Shown piece by piece: positions 44,071 to 56,551 of a stretch of 64,000 bases of DNA. Where the stretch lies: NCBI GenBank assembly GCA_018398575.1, contig JAGTXZ010000005.1, forward strand, positions 682,001-746,000. The letters run 5' to 3'. The notes under the pieces are model-generated. The model was not told the DNA's origin. It did not search any database and worked only from the letters and a program-made list of their open reading frames with translations. The translations under genes and the position numbers were made by a program. Positions within the stretch are counted from its first letter, which is position 1; the number at the start of each line of letters is the position of its first letter. This DNA comes from Ampelomyces quisqualis. Lineage: Eukaryota; Ascomycota; Dothideomycetes; Pleosporales; Phaeosphaeriaceae.

Positions 44071-47063
44071 GCTACTCTAGCGCGTTCGTGCGGAGAGACG
44101 GCGATGTGACTGGGGCGGTGACTTCTCGATGTGGCGAGGTCTGTTTCGCGTAGGGTGGGGGAGCAAGATTCAGCGTTGCTCAAGCCCAGGACCCTGGCGT
44201 CCGCGGACTCCAATGGCAGACGGGAGCCCTCTGGCGGAAGTGAAACGCGACGCGATGTCGGCAGCCGCAACGTCGTGATGCTCGATCGAGCTAGGCTGGG
44301 CCAAAGGGATAGGTTGATGCCGGGGGGTCGTGGGTGAGGCTGGACGCAGACGCGATCCAAGGTGCGTGAAGCGTAGCAGGCGCAAACCAAGCTCGGCGGG
44401 GGACTGGCAGCGCTCCGTCGTCGACTTCACACGCGCAAGTGGAATCGAGCCGGCAACGGTGTAGCAGTCATGCGCCGAGGCAACGCATGCAGGCGCCTGG
44501 GGAGACAAACGTTAGCACGGGCGCTCGCAGAGGAGTACGTGAGCTTGGTGCAACATGGGCGGAGCAAGCGGCAGCCAGGCGCACTGATTGTCTCTTGCTG
44601 TGGGACCGTCCTGTCACTGCTCAAAGGAGCAGCATCGCATCGTGTGCACGAGTGGGCCGCCGACTGCGTACAGCGCCGCCGTGCGCCGTTCCGTCGTGGA
44701 TGCGCGTCGATGAGGACTGAGCGGTGGGACGCGGCGCACCACAACAGCCAGGCCCGCCGGCCGCAGCAGAGGGAACACGATGGCCAGGCGGCGGGCGCAT
44801 GCGTCGCAGGCAGGTCGCGCAGCATGGGGCCTCCCCGCGGCCAGCGTGTTGGCCCGTCGCGACTGCGACGACATGGAATGACATAACTTACTAGGACGTT
44901 CGCTGGTGCTTCGTTGTCACCTGATGAGAGCCTGGGACCACGACAGAGGCAAGATGCAGCAGAGGACCCTTTTCGCGACAAGCAGCGTCTGCAAGAGCGA
45001 GGACTCGGGAATGCTGTGTGCACACGGGGAAAGCCTGCAGCCACGGCCGAAGGAGATGGCGGTCAAGTTGATGGGTAGTGGTGGAGAGAGTGCGACACAC
45101 GTGCAGTGCAGCACATGACCAAGCTGGGCCCTGCGCCTTTATGAGAAAAGCCGGCCTCCTAGTACTCCGTACCTACTACACCCCGACGGTCAGTTCCGCT
45201 TCAGCTCAGCGAATCACGCGAGCCGCCGACGCCATGCCCGCCACCCCACCCATCAGCACCCAAGCTCGAGCTTCCACCTACACCATCGTCTCCCACCCTC
45301 TTTTCCACACCCATCATCGTCTGATTGCCATGCTCTGTACACGGCATCCTTCCTCGCCGCGTCGCACCCTCGCTGCTCACAGACGCCTTCGATTCTTCCC
45401 GCTGTCGGAATGGTCGCAGCGTCGGGCAGCCCCTCATGCACACAGCGATAACAAACATGCAGCCTAGCTTGCTCACGCGCGGGCACATGACGGAGCGAGA
45501 GAGGAGGGAGGCCGGCAATGTGCGACATGTGACACCCGTGAACCCCTCATAATCCTACCTACCACCCTACCTTGCGATCGCTCCGATCACGCGAGGCTTG
45601 CATGTTACGCTGGATACTACGTCCTGGGGCCCTCTGATGCACGCTCCAGTCGTCGCTCGCGACCTGTTCATTCCATGGCCATGCTTGGCCTTTGTTGAGT
45701 GTCATGCTGCATCTAGAATGAGCAGGTCACACTGGGACTTGACACCCCCAAAGCCCTTTCAAGCCACAGCCGCCTCACCAAGTTCTTTGAGCTACCAGAT
45801 TGCTTTATACCGTCTTCTACTGAGCTTCCTTCTTTTGCAGCCCCGGAACCTGCAACTATTGCATCCTCTAGGGAGTAGTGGATGAGCTGAGAAGATGAAT
45901 CCATTGTATGCCATCTTCCACACTTCTCTCCACCGACTTGCACACCACACATAGCAACCTGGTATCATCACATGCCTACTTTCTCACTAGCCTGATGCAG
46001 CTATAAACCCTCTCGTCACAATGTTTCAGAGACCATCCTTGGCCACGACATCGACCGTGCTATGTTCGCAGCAAATGTCTGGGAAGCTGCGAGATCGTTC
46101 CAGCAAGTTAACTATCACAAGACGCCTTATTAGTCTGTCTATCCGGGTCGATTCATGACAGCCTCCATGCACGGAAGCACAATGAAGATGGACTTGTAGC
46201 ACTGGCGACTGGATCCTTGTTGTGTAGGTCCAAACAGGCTGTCATGGTCCCAGGATCACCCGTAGAGCTCGTGCGGGACTTTAAGCTATCCGCAGATTCC
46301 TGCTCTATGCTTGATATCCCCACCCGATCGTATATCTTGTGAGTTACTGCCTCTTCAATTGACATGGGCATGGAGCCAGGAGGAACACATCTGCCCAGCG
46401 CACAAAAAGGAAGCCTGCCCAATCATCGTACCCGCCTATTTCTCTGAGCAGTACACGAGCAAGGTGCGGGAACGACGTTACGCTGACCAGAGGCATGGAT
46501 CACACTTCATAATCTTTATTCTTGTTGTACAGTACACAAGCTACCATCCCCCTCATAAATCACTCGTGGGCAAAAGACACTACTTCTTCAGAATGCGAGT
46601 CCGCAGTGCAGGTGAAAACCATTTGCTGTCGGCAGGCAACTCGGCTGTCGTTGGCAATCTGCATCTTGTCCATGAAGACAATGTTAACCCTACAAATATG
46701 TACGGGGTCAAGACAGCTTGAGCTGGCAATGACCTGGGAAAGCCTATCCGCACAACCACAGAGGTTTATTGTCATGTTGCCACCTTTGATGGCTTAACCA
46801 TATCATTTCTTGGAGGAGACGGAAGAAACGAGCGACTTGCCCACGCACGCCTCTGGCAAAGTTGGTGAGCATCGGCGCGTGGACGCGTGTCTCGTACCTT
46901 CCATGAGGCTCGAGCGGGCCTAGGTAGGTATCACGCTAAATATACTTGGCACGACACAAATCATAACCACCACGCTCTATCAGCATAGCACTTTGATTCT
47001 TCCACTCGTGATCGACGCGTATACCCACCCAAACTTCTACACCAGAACAAAACACATCCTAGA
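44071..47063. other. long intergenic region between the Cbf1-like and YAG7-like genes
   Basis: About 3 kb. The first 1 kb is GC-rich with overlapping open frames on both strands (for example 44427-45044 minus), which look like base-composition artefacts with no shared motif. TACTCCGTA occurs at 45163-45171. A bidirectional promoter is expected here because the flanking genes diverge. No further gene supported. Confidence 0.5.
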
Positions 47064-48637
47064 ATGGCCTCAGAAGTCGTTTCCAAACTCCAAGCGATGG
47101 TGACGGGAGAGTCGAAGAGCGCCCGCAAGAAGAAGGCCAAGGCAGAACCGGGCAGCACCGCAGTTCCAGCTGCCCGCGAGCAGACATCCTCGGAAGCTGG
47201 TGCTGGTGGTTCTGAGCATGCAAGCAAGCTTAGCGGCGGCGACAGCGAGAACGCATACGTCAGGGAGCTCCAGAAGTTAGTATTCATGTCCCACACGAGT
47301 TGGGCATCATCGGCGCATGCGCTTCGTGACTGACAGTGGGGCGCGCAGGAACATCCGCAACATCAACAAAAAGCTGGTGTGTTTGCTTGCCTACTTTAGC
47401 CTTGTTGTGTCTTCCTGTTGCTGATCATGTTACAGAGTGCTATGCAAAAGACCGACGCAATCATCGAAGCAAATCCCGGTGTTTCTCTAGATGACCTCGT
47501 TGCCTCCCGCAAGCTGAACGCCGACCAAAAGGCCTCAGCGGAGAAAAAGCCCGGACTACAAGCGCAGCGCGCGCAACTGGAGGAGCAGTTCGGCCACTTC
47601 CAGAAATTTGGCCAGGAACAAGAAAACAAATTCATACGAGAGAGAGAGCTTTTGAAGAAGTCACACTCTACAGAGCTCGAGGCCATGAGGGACACTCTCA
47701 AAGCCGAGGCCGTTTCGGAGCAGAAGAAAGTCCTCAAGGAGAAGATCCTGACCTTGTCGCGGTTCTTGAGGGCAGCTGCGGCCCGACGACAATTGGAAGA
47801 CGACGATTCAGACCTTACCAAGGCCTTCGAAGGCGCGTTGCTTCAGGTCTACGGTGGAGATGCTATTGCTGTCCTCGCAGCAGAGAAGCTCATCGAGGGC
47901 GCAGAGGAAGGTGTTCCTTCCACCGAGGGCGTAATGCTCGGCGTTACTTGTAAGTTCACTTGCCATGTCCCGGGGAAGCGTATGCTGACAATAGCACAGA
48001 TGCCCAGGTCAAGCAAGCTGCACTTGACGAAGCTCCCTTCGCTGCTGAAGAGGCCTGGGTCGATGAGGTCGCACAAGCACAACCAGCGCCCCCCGAGACT
48101 GAATCTTCGGAGGCTGTATCCGACCCCACCGTCACCCACGCGGGGCTGACCGAGATCGATGCAGGTGTGGCAGCCGTTGACGGAAGCGCAGACGCTCAAG
48201 CCTCCACTGCGCCAGCCGCATCTAGCATCGAACCAGAAGCTGCCAACGCTGCAGCAGAGGCCCAATGGGACAAGCAGGCAGGCGAGGACCCGCTTAGCGA
48301 GTCTTTCGAGATGGTTCCTAGGGACCCAGCCGAGACGGAGAACCAACACGTTCCTGCGGCCGTCACTAGCACTCAGAGCTGGGCAGACGACACTCCGGAG
48401 CCGCAAGCTTCTACAGGCGCTGCTGCATCAGGAGGCGACGGTTTCCACGAGGTGCATCATAACCGTGGCGGCCGTGGACGAGGAGGACACCAAGGTGAGG
48501 GTCGAGGAGGAACTAGGGGCCGCGGTCGTGGTGGATCTCGCGGTGAATTCCGTGGTGGACGCGGCCGTGGCCGTGGTGAGTTTCGTGGCGGTCGAGGTGG
48601 TTTCCGCGGTGCTCCTCGAGGCGAATCGTCTTCGTAG
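47064..48637 (+). CDS. YAG7-family protein with C-terminal RGG repeats
   Basis: Four exons: 47064-47275, 47349-47376 (28 nt), 47436-47949 and 48000-48637, for 463 aa. The short second exon completes LQKNIRNINKKL, the start of the conserved coiled-coil dimerisation region. That region continues through SAMQKTDAIIEANPGVSLDD and DLVASRKLNADQKASAEKK (about residues 70-240). A long acidic Ala/Glu/Ser-rich disordered stretch follows (about 255-405). The protein ends in about 45 residues of arginine-glycine repeats (RGGRGRGGHQ, RGRGRGGSRGEFRGG), typical of RNA-binding proteins and arginine methyltransferase substrates. YAG7-like proteins are associated with ribosomes and translation in yeast. The exact role is inference. 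Confidence 0.8.
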
Positions 48638-50361
48638 GCTCACAAAAAGGCCGTCTTCTTCCCATGAGACGATGGATTGCAACAACGACCGTTATTGAGG
48701 TTGCTTCTTGCCATCAACATGTGAGCAAGACAACTTTGACAACAAAAAGCTGAAAAGCACATGACAGCCTTCTCCGTTTTCTGCATAGCATAGCATCGGT
48801 GCCTTGGATCTCTCAGATATCGGCAATTCTGTACAATATCAAGGGCTTTCACTGGGATACGATCACGGCGCATAAAATACAAGGCTTGTACAACACTTCT
48901 CACATCATCGTCCTTGTTGCTTCGCGACAGTCATTCTGGTGTTTTCCCTCGGTGTTTCTTGTCTTCTGGTCCAAATGTTTCCTAGATGCAATGGGCGAAC
49001 ATGCCCTGGGAACGTTGATAGGAGAGGGCTGAAAGAGCACTCATGGCTCTCGTGATGCCACAGGTGGCCGAATGGTTCTTAGAATACCCCTGCCCAGCGC
49101 CGTTTGCGCCTTGTCGATCCGGAGAATTTTGCTGCGGGATGTGGTGCATCAGCGAGATTGCCGAGTGGAGCTTGGAGGCGGGATCGGAGGTCGTGGCAAC
49201 CACTGACTTGTTCTGGAGCGTTTCGACGCGACACAACGGTCCCCTCACGCTGACCGGGTGGTTAAGCTCACCGAGAGCCACATGATCGAATACAGCAGGG
49301 AATCGGTCCGCGCCATCAATCGTCAGTCACTGACAGTGAGCTACTGTGACTGCTGCATTCCTTCAGCAGTGCCGTCTTGTAGCTGCAGTTGCCGTGCGAA
49401 GAATTCTCCATGCAGGAGAAGTCGTCTGACAAGCTCGTGGGATGCCATTGGTAATGTGACATCCAGCTACAGGCCACGCTCGGTAGTCCGCAGCGGAAGT
49501 GGTGCACGAACTAGCGGGTGTTCGCTGCGATGCACGCCATACGAGACGATGACCCACGGATCCATAAAAAAGCTTATTCGCACATGGCACATGCGCTTCA
49601 GGGTGTAGTCCTCGGTCTCGCTGGAGCTTTGGAGAATCTTGGAGGATGAGGTTGGCGTAGCGCATTTCGAATCTATGGGAGACGTAAATTTAGAGTCATA
49701 CTGCATACCGCCCTGATGTCATTCACCTTGTGTTATATTGGATGTCTGCGCAGGCGATTTGAGTTGATCTGATCTGATTGATTTGAGTTGATCTGATAAG
49801 GACGAAGCCAAAAGAAGATGACGTGCATGGGCACAAACGAGTCACACGAGATCCTAGCACACGATGCGGCTGTTCACTGTGCCTGAACACACGCAGGCCG
49901 GCGTTGAAGGTCACAACTATGATATGCAATCTACAGACAGCACAATACCTCACGCAAGATTGTTCGCTACTCCACATACGTCAAGCAAACCGCAAGTTGA
50001 GGTGTCGGTTGGGTGAACTGATGATCAGGCCAGCCGGAGCGCGCTAGCTTGGCGTTCGCGCTTAAACCATCCACCTCTGCACCTGCCATCGATGCACTCC
50101 AGTGCCTGTGCACCTCTCCAACGCCGAACGCTCGTTCACACCCCACGATACCGAACAACTACAGCCTAATACGCTCCAACGGGTCGTCGCGCGTCGTGTC
50201 AAAGTACCGCGATTCCGTTTTATTGCCTCGTGGTCACGGTGGCGGCAAGAGCGATGCCCGCTGGCCCCAGGCCACTTCCAAACAGCCTTCACTAGCCCCA
50301 GCGCCCCCTCGCACCTGCGCCGAAACACACTTACACCGCAAGCGACTCGCACGCCGTCGCA
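48638..50361. other. intergenic region, no gene supported
   Basis: About 1.7 kb between the YAG7-like gene and the demethylase gene. Short frames only. The last 250 bp is pyrimidine-rich and likely 5' untranslated leader of the demethylase. Confidence 0.5.
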
Positions 50362-53300
50362 ATGGAGGCACCTTCACATATCTTGCCTTCAGTCGAGGCA
50401 CCGCCCCTTCAGGTCGACGATGCGCTGCCCAAAGCCGCCCTGACGCCTCCGACGAGCGAAGACAACGACAAGAGGGACGAGAGGATGTCATCGGAGTTGT
50501 CCGATATCGATAGCGATGATGGCGAGGATATTGAACCGGATCACTACTTCGAGGGAGGCAAGATACCTGTGTTCAAGCCGGTATGTTGGAGAGCCATCCG
50601 AAGCAGACCACGCAATGCAAAGAATCCGCGCCGAACATCGGTTCGGGCAGTTCGCAGCAAACATAAACAGATTTGCTAATACATTCATGCCAGACCATGG
50701 ATCAGTTCCGCAATTTTAAGCGATTCATCGACAAAATAGACAGGCATGGGATGAAGTCCGGAATCGTTAAAGTGATTCCACCAGCAGAATGGTAAGGCGC
50801 TGCAAAGAGAAAATCTGCTACTATATTCGCTGACAGTATGCACAGGCGCGAATCCCTACCCGACCTCAGCGAAGCCGTCAAGTCAATCAAAGTCAAGAAT
50901 CCCATCATGCAAGAATTCGCTGGTCAACACGGCATATACACACAAGCAAACATCGAGAAACAACGATCGTACAATTTGCCCGAGTGGCGGTCGGTGACTG
51001 ACGAGCCTCATCATCAACCTCCAGCCAAGCGAGGCGAGCGCCGGAAAGCTGCCGCAGAGGCCCCATCCCGTACCCGCTCCGCTAGGGACACCTCACCTGC
51101 ACCCAAGCGCGGGCCTGGTCGTCTTTCAAGACGGCGTCAAGTCAAGAAAGAGCCTGTTGATGAAGACGAAAACGACGACGATGCCGCATCCGTCGATGTC
51201 CCACCTACTCCAACATCTCCTGGCAGGGAAGACAAAAGGCCATCGAGGAGAACCAGGAAAGACCCTCGCAGCGATGCTACTCCGACAAAGGCGCGTGGCC
51301 GACAGCCCAAGAACGTCGACCAGAAAAAGTCGGTCTCATCTCGTCGTCTGAACAACAGGGGTGCAGTGGCAGACTACGTTGATGAGGCAGCCTTCGAGGA
51401 GTTCGATTATCATCTCCCTGGTCTCGATGAATTCAGCGTCGAACGGTGCAAGGAGCTCGAAGACAATTACTGGAAAACCATCAATTACGGTCAGCCAATG
51501 TATGGTGCAGATATGCCAGGATCCCTTTTCGACGATCGCACGACATCATGGAATGTGGCCAAGCTCCCCAATCTGCTCGATATCTTGGGCACCAAGGTCC
51601 CTGGTGTAAATACAGCATATCTATACCTGGGCATGTGGAAAGCCACTTTCGCATGGCATTTGGAGGACGTTGACCTTTACAGCATCAACTATATCCACTT
51701 TGGTGCGCCGAAACAGTGGTATAGTATATCGCAAGAGGATGCCAGGCGATTTGAGGCTGCCATGAAGAGTATCTGGCCAAACGACGCAAAGCATTGTTCG
51801 CAGTTCTTGCGCCATAAAACCTATCTGATCTCACCTCAAAGGTTGGAAAAGGATTTCAACATCAAAGTGAATCGGCTTGTCCACTACGAGGGCGAATTTG
51901 TCATCACTTACCCCTATGGTTATCACTCTGGTTACAACATCGGCTACAACTGCGCCGAGTCCGTCAATTTCGCAAACGAATCCTGGTTGAGTTATGGGAG
52001 AATCGCCAAGAAGTGCAACTGCGAGTCAGACAGTGTATGGGTGGACGTGAACGAAATCGAACGCAAACTGCGAGGCGAGCCAACACCAGAATACTACGAA
52101 GAAACTGACGACGAAGACGAAGAAGATGGCGACGATCGTCTTCCAACTCCACCGCGTAGCGTTGCTGGTAAGCCAAAAGGAAAGGCAGGTCGGAAGGCAG
52201 CAAACAACAAAAGAAAGCGAGGAGCAAAGGAACCTGAGGAAGCTCCGAAGCCCAAGAAGGTCCGTCGCATTCGCATCCGCATCAAAATACCGGGTCGTGG
52301 CATGCCCTGCATACTGTGCCCCAACGATGTGGAATACGACGAACTTTTACCTACGGATACTGGCATGAAAGCACATCGACTCTGTGCAGACTATACGCCC
52401 GAAACCTACATCATCTCGAAAGCAGAAGCAGGTGATGCCGTATGCAATGTTTCGGCTATTGGCAAAGATCGCCTGGAGCTGAAATGCAACTACTGTCGAT
52501 CGAAGCGTGGTGCCGTCTTCCAGTGTTCCCAGAAGAAATGCACCAGGGCCTTCCACGCTACTTGCGCAGTGGCTGCTGGTGTGCAGGTAGACCTTGGCCC
52601 AATGCCCACATTCGACGAAGAAGGCACCGAGTATTCTTACGATGGCTACGACTTTCGATGCCGTTTCCATCGCCCAAAGAAGAGGAATAACAAGACAGTC
52701 GATGTCGAAGCTCTAGAGAAAGACAAATTCGTCTTAAACTATGGCAAAACACTGAAGCCTCGCGACGTCATTCAGTTTCAGTATGTTGGTGGCGAGATGT
52801 ATCAAATATATGGTGCTCAGGTTGTGGAGAACAGGCCAGGCGAACAGGCCGTACTCGTCGATGTTCTTCCTGACGGGTAAGTATAGTAATTCACTTGATG
52901 CATGTGATTCTAACAACACCTAGCGACCGAGTTGAAGTAGAGTGGAAGTATATTCTGAAACTACACCCAGACGAGTCCCAACGCCCGAAGCCATCCGCGA
53001 ATGCCAAGCCACTGCCGGAGCACATGAAAGAAAGCGATGCCTCTCTTGACATAACCAACCGTACCGATGGCGTGCCTGAAATAGGTGATCCCTTCCACGA
53101 TCCACATGCCGAGCACAAGTGGCAAGAGTGGCACACCGCACCTGAGGTGACGCAACGAGTTGCCAAAGTCGACCTCAGTAAAGAGAACCAACTCTGGTAC
53201 TATCTCGGCAGACCCTCAACAGAGGCAAGACCACAGTACACTGAAGATCCAGTCAAGCAACGAAACAATCCAAAGAGCAGTTTCTTGGAAACTGTCAAGC

Positions 53301-54631
53301 CTCCGCCCCCTCCGGTTCCAGCGTTCGCACAACGGTCGTACCCGGCTTCTTATCCACTGAAGCCAGCTCCAATCGCGGTGCCTCCGCGGACGCCATCGCA
53401 GCAGCAAACTCATGCCTCTAATCGACCATACCAATACAGACCAAAGGAGTCGTATATGACATCTTGGAAATCGCCGGTGTACAACCCGGATACAAGGAAA
53501 AATCCCAACTCTCCCGTAGCACACCAGCCAAATGTCAGTTATGACCATCGGCCTCCATCCCAGCCGCAAGGTCAGCCAGCGTATCAGGGCTATCACCATC
53601 ATCGCCCGCCACCTCCAGGGCAGCAGCAGCAGCAGCAGTTCCAGTACCATCCTTATGTTCCACCTCAGGCTCAATCTACCCCCAATTGGAGGACACAGCC
53701 GACAACCTCTGGATCGATGCTCAATGGAGTCAATCAGTATGCTCACTCGTCACAGTCCAAAGCCCAACCTTCGAGCCCATCTGCTGCACACCCCAACTCG
53801 GGAAGCCTGCCACAGCTGCCACCATATCCTTGGTCGCAAGGGTCGGGCCAGAATTTGAGTCAAAGCCCGTACAGACCAGTCGGTCCGGCACCTTCGCGTC
53901 GTGCATCAGTTTCAAGTATGCTGAGCAACCCTACTGGGACTCCCAAATCAACCAAGTACGCCGATGCACCCTCTTCCATTATTTATGCTGCAAAATCTTC
54001 AACTGAGTACCTTGCGTATCTTTTGATTTTTCCTTATTTGAGAAACGCGTATCTCAGACGAGCAAAAACTTACGTGTCACCTTATAGTCCTGGAGGCGGA
54101 TTCACGGAATCCTGGATGCCTAAGGTACCAAATGCTGGCACGCCCACTTCTGTCGCACCAAGCCCTGGCGCGCCAATGCCACCTCAGGCTCAATTTCACG
54201 GACAGCAGCAAACACCCAGCCTACCTGCTCCGAAGCCAGCGGCCCAATTCCAGTCTTCAGACGCCTTTCAGCGAGACATGGCTCGCACGAATCAGCCTAC
54301 AGATGGGGCGCCGAAATGGGAGCTAATGCTTAAGCAACTGGCCACCTCTACTGGAACAGAATCCGCAGGGCAAAGTCAGGCAACGCACCCGTACTATGCC
54401 CCTCCACAGCGCTCGAGCATGTCACACGAGATGTCGAAGAGCATGCAACCTTCTCAAGGCTACACACCGCCACAATTGCCAACACGCGAGCCTCAGCGGC
54501 CGACTCCAAGCCCGATAAGCGACGACGGAAAAGAGGCGGGCGGTGTTTCACATGTGCAGGCCAAGCTACCACCTGCACCACTGCAGCCTGCGCCCACACT
54601 CCATGGTGCAGAGACGTGGCGGTACACCTAG
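50362..54631 (+). CDS. JmjN/JmjC histone demethylase with extended PHD (KDM4/Rph1/KdmA type)
   Basis: Fe(II)/2-oxoglutarate-dependent demethylase of histone H3 lysines, in the nucleus. Exons: 50362-50580, 50694-50791, 50846-52876 and 52924-54631. JmjN (about 68-108) has IPVFKPTMDQFRNFKRFIDK and GIVKVIPPAEW. JmjC (about 320-490) has the iron ligands in FAWHLED (His, Glu) and YPYGYHSGYN (His), the co-substrate lysine in GAPKQWY, and the KDM4 zinc site as CSQFLRH plus CNC. An extended PHD (about 590-720) carries CILCPNDV, HRLCADY, CNYCRSKRGAVFQC and HATCAVAAG. A Pro/Gln/Ser-rich tail of about 550 residues follows. Inside the last exon, 54007-54057 looks like a 51-nt in-frame intron (GA|GTACCT to TCTCAG|A) encoding an out-of-place hydrophobic stretch. 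Removing it gives 1334 aa, keeping it 1351. Confidence 0.92.
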
Positions 54632-55132
54632 GGACTTTTCTGCATTGTAAATGAATTAGTCATGATTATCAAATGTACAGGAATGTATGTTCATGGGACT
54701 TGGTGGCGTTTTTCCGAGTTTGAGAGATTAGACAGCTTCGAGCTACTTTCTGATTTTGTATGAATGCATTTTTACATGCGCACTGTGCTATCTTATTCCA
54801 CATTGTTCGCAATATGTTCAAGTTCCGTCACAAGACACCGAAATCGGGATATAGTCAAAGAGTTTTGTTAAAGGCCATTTGCAAAGCTGAAGGTATGTCA
54901 GAGGGAGAACCCTATCGATGGACGTTCAGCAAGAACGCTTTCGCTTAGTACCTATAGCCTGTAGATTTTCATCATTCAATTACATACACCCAGTCCACAT
55001 GTTAGATTCTGAGTACCTTGACGCGAGTACTTGACACAACACCAAGAGCCGGTGCCCCTGCCAACGGCAACCTGCAAACCAAGAAAGCCAGACTTGAGCG
55101 CCATCTCATTCCACTACCTCAACACACCACAT
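54632..55132. other. convergent intergenic region, no gene supported
   Basis: Lies between the 3' ends of the demethylase (plus) and the RBR-type gene (minus), and holds the 3' untranslated regions. Confidence 0.5.
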
Positions 55133-56551
55133 TCATCTTCCCCCCAACACCTCCTTGCCCGAGAGCGCATACATGTTCCCATGCCTAGGGAACGTAACTC
55201 CAGATCGCTCCCGGCCTTCCAAAATAATCACAACGTTCTGCCGGTCGAAGAGCGACGTTCCTTCTGCGAATACATCCCCAAGACTAAAGTCTGCGTCGTC
55301 AGAGGGGTATGCTAGCTGTTTTTCCCAGGGGCATGGCTCGTTTCGTGGTGTACAGTCGATTGCGATGGATCGTAGCGCGGGCCGGGCTAGGTGCTCCGAG
55401 GTATCTTGGTTGGCGGAGTCGGAGGTGGAGTCGTTGTCTGGGTACGGTTGGGCTGCTTCGTCGCTTTGCTGTGGTTGGTGGGTCGTGGCTTCGTCTTGCT
55501 GTTGTGCGATGTGGTTCTCGGGCGCGTGCAAGGCTGCATCGGAGTCGGAGTCGGAGTCGGATGTTGAAAGTTGGTCTTGGTCATCGGTTTCCCCGTGTTC
55601 CAAAGGCAACTGTGGGAGTGCCGGGTCTTCTTGTTCACCGTCTGCTTCGCGCTCTAGAGCCAGCAAGACTTCCCGCAAACCCGGTCGACGAACGTTTGCT
55701 GCCGTGGTTTCGACTGGGGCGAGTAAATCTGCGACACGCTGCTCGATGGCGTCTGCACTGCGTTGTCGTGGCTGTCCGAGCACGTCGAGACCGGTGCGAT
55801 CATATCCATCTCAGTCACGGCCCGTGTACATGTGCAATCCTCGCGCGCTTTTCTCAAACCCCTCGCCATCGTAGCCGCATAACGGGTCTCCATATAGCGG
55901 ACAATCGCGGCCATTTTGATCATCCTGGTAGGCGTGTGCGTTTTCCCAGGGAAGGAGACACACGAAGCAGAATTCATCATGGCATGAGGAGCATTCCATG
56001 TGATTGCATGCTTCAGAGAGTTGGATCCACTCGGCGCGTTGTGGACACTGCTTGATTCGACATTCGGCCGAGTATATGGGCAACCAATCTGGTCGTGTCG
56101 ACGGATCAGTTGGCTCACAGACATGCTGGCTACCCCATTCCGCTTTGCAACCCACACACGTCGTGGTTCCACACCCACAGGCGACGACCGTCCAACGGTG
56201 GTCGCTATCATCGAACGTCTGCGGGTGATGATACACGGCACATCGGGCATTCGCACAATACACCCTGACAGGTTCGGGTGTGTAGTGCTCATGGAGTTTT
56301 GTGCGATACTTGTCCATGAAGACTGGCCCGAGCAAGTCTTGGAAGAGGGAGGGTGGTAGCCCGTTTCGCGACCGCGGATAGCATGAGGCGGGGAACTCGT
56401 CGATATTGATCTGCGAGCGGTGGAACGTTTGGATTGCGCAGTCGTTGCAGTAGATATGCGATTCGCATGCGAGCACTCCTTCTGACTCGGCAACGTCATC
56501 TCCACAGATGTCGCATTCGTATGCGGGATCTTGGTTGGTAGGTGAAGACAT
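55133..56551 (-). CDS. RBR-type (RING-IBR-RING) E3 ubiquitin ligase with an in-frame TGA
   Basis: ATG at 56551. The N-terminal 246 codons (to TGA 55813-55811) contain a first RING (CDICGDDV, HIYCNDCAIQTF), an IBR (VYCANARCAVYHHP, CGCGTTTCVGCKAEWG, HVC) and a second RING (QCPQRAEWIQ, ACNHMECSSCHDEFCFVC). The cysteine after HME is in the position of the catalytic Cys of RBR ligases. After the TGA the same frame continues open for 225 sense codons to 55133, with an acidic (Ser-Asp)n tract, a Gln-rich stretch, and the end FSLGDVFAEGTSLFDRQNVV. The TGA sits between YTGRD and DGYDRTGLD, where CGA (Arg) would fit. Either the gene has a nonsense change and makes a 246-aa ligase, or the stop is read through, or the base is wrong. 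All three zinc domains lie before the stop, so the short form could still be active. Confidence 0.75.

Noticed and set aside
44427..45044. 205-codon minus-strand frame upstream of the bHLH gene
   Set aside because: GC-rich stretch open in several frames on both strands; Cys/Arg-rich translation is a composition artefact.
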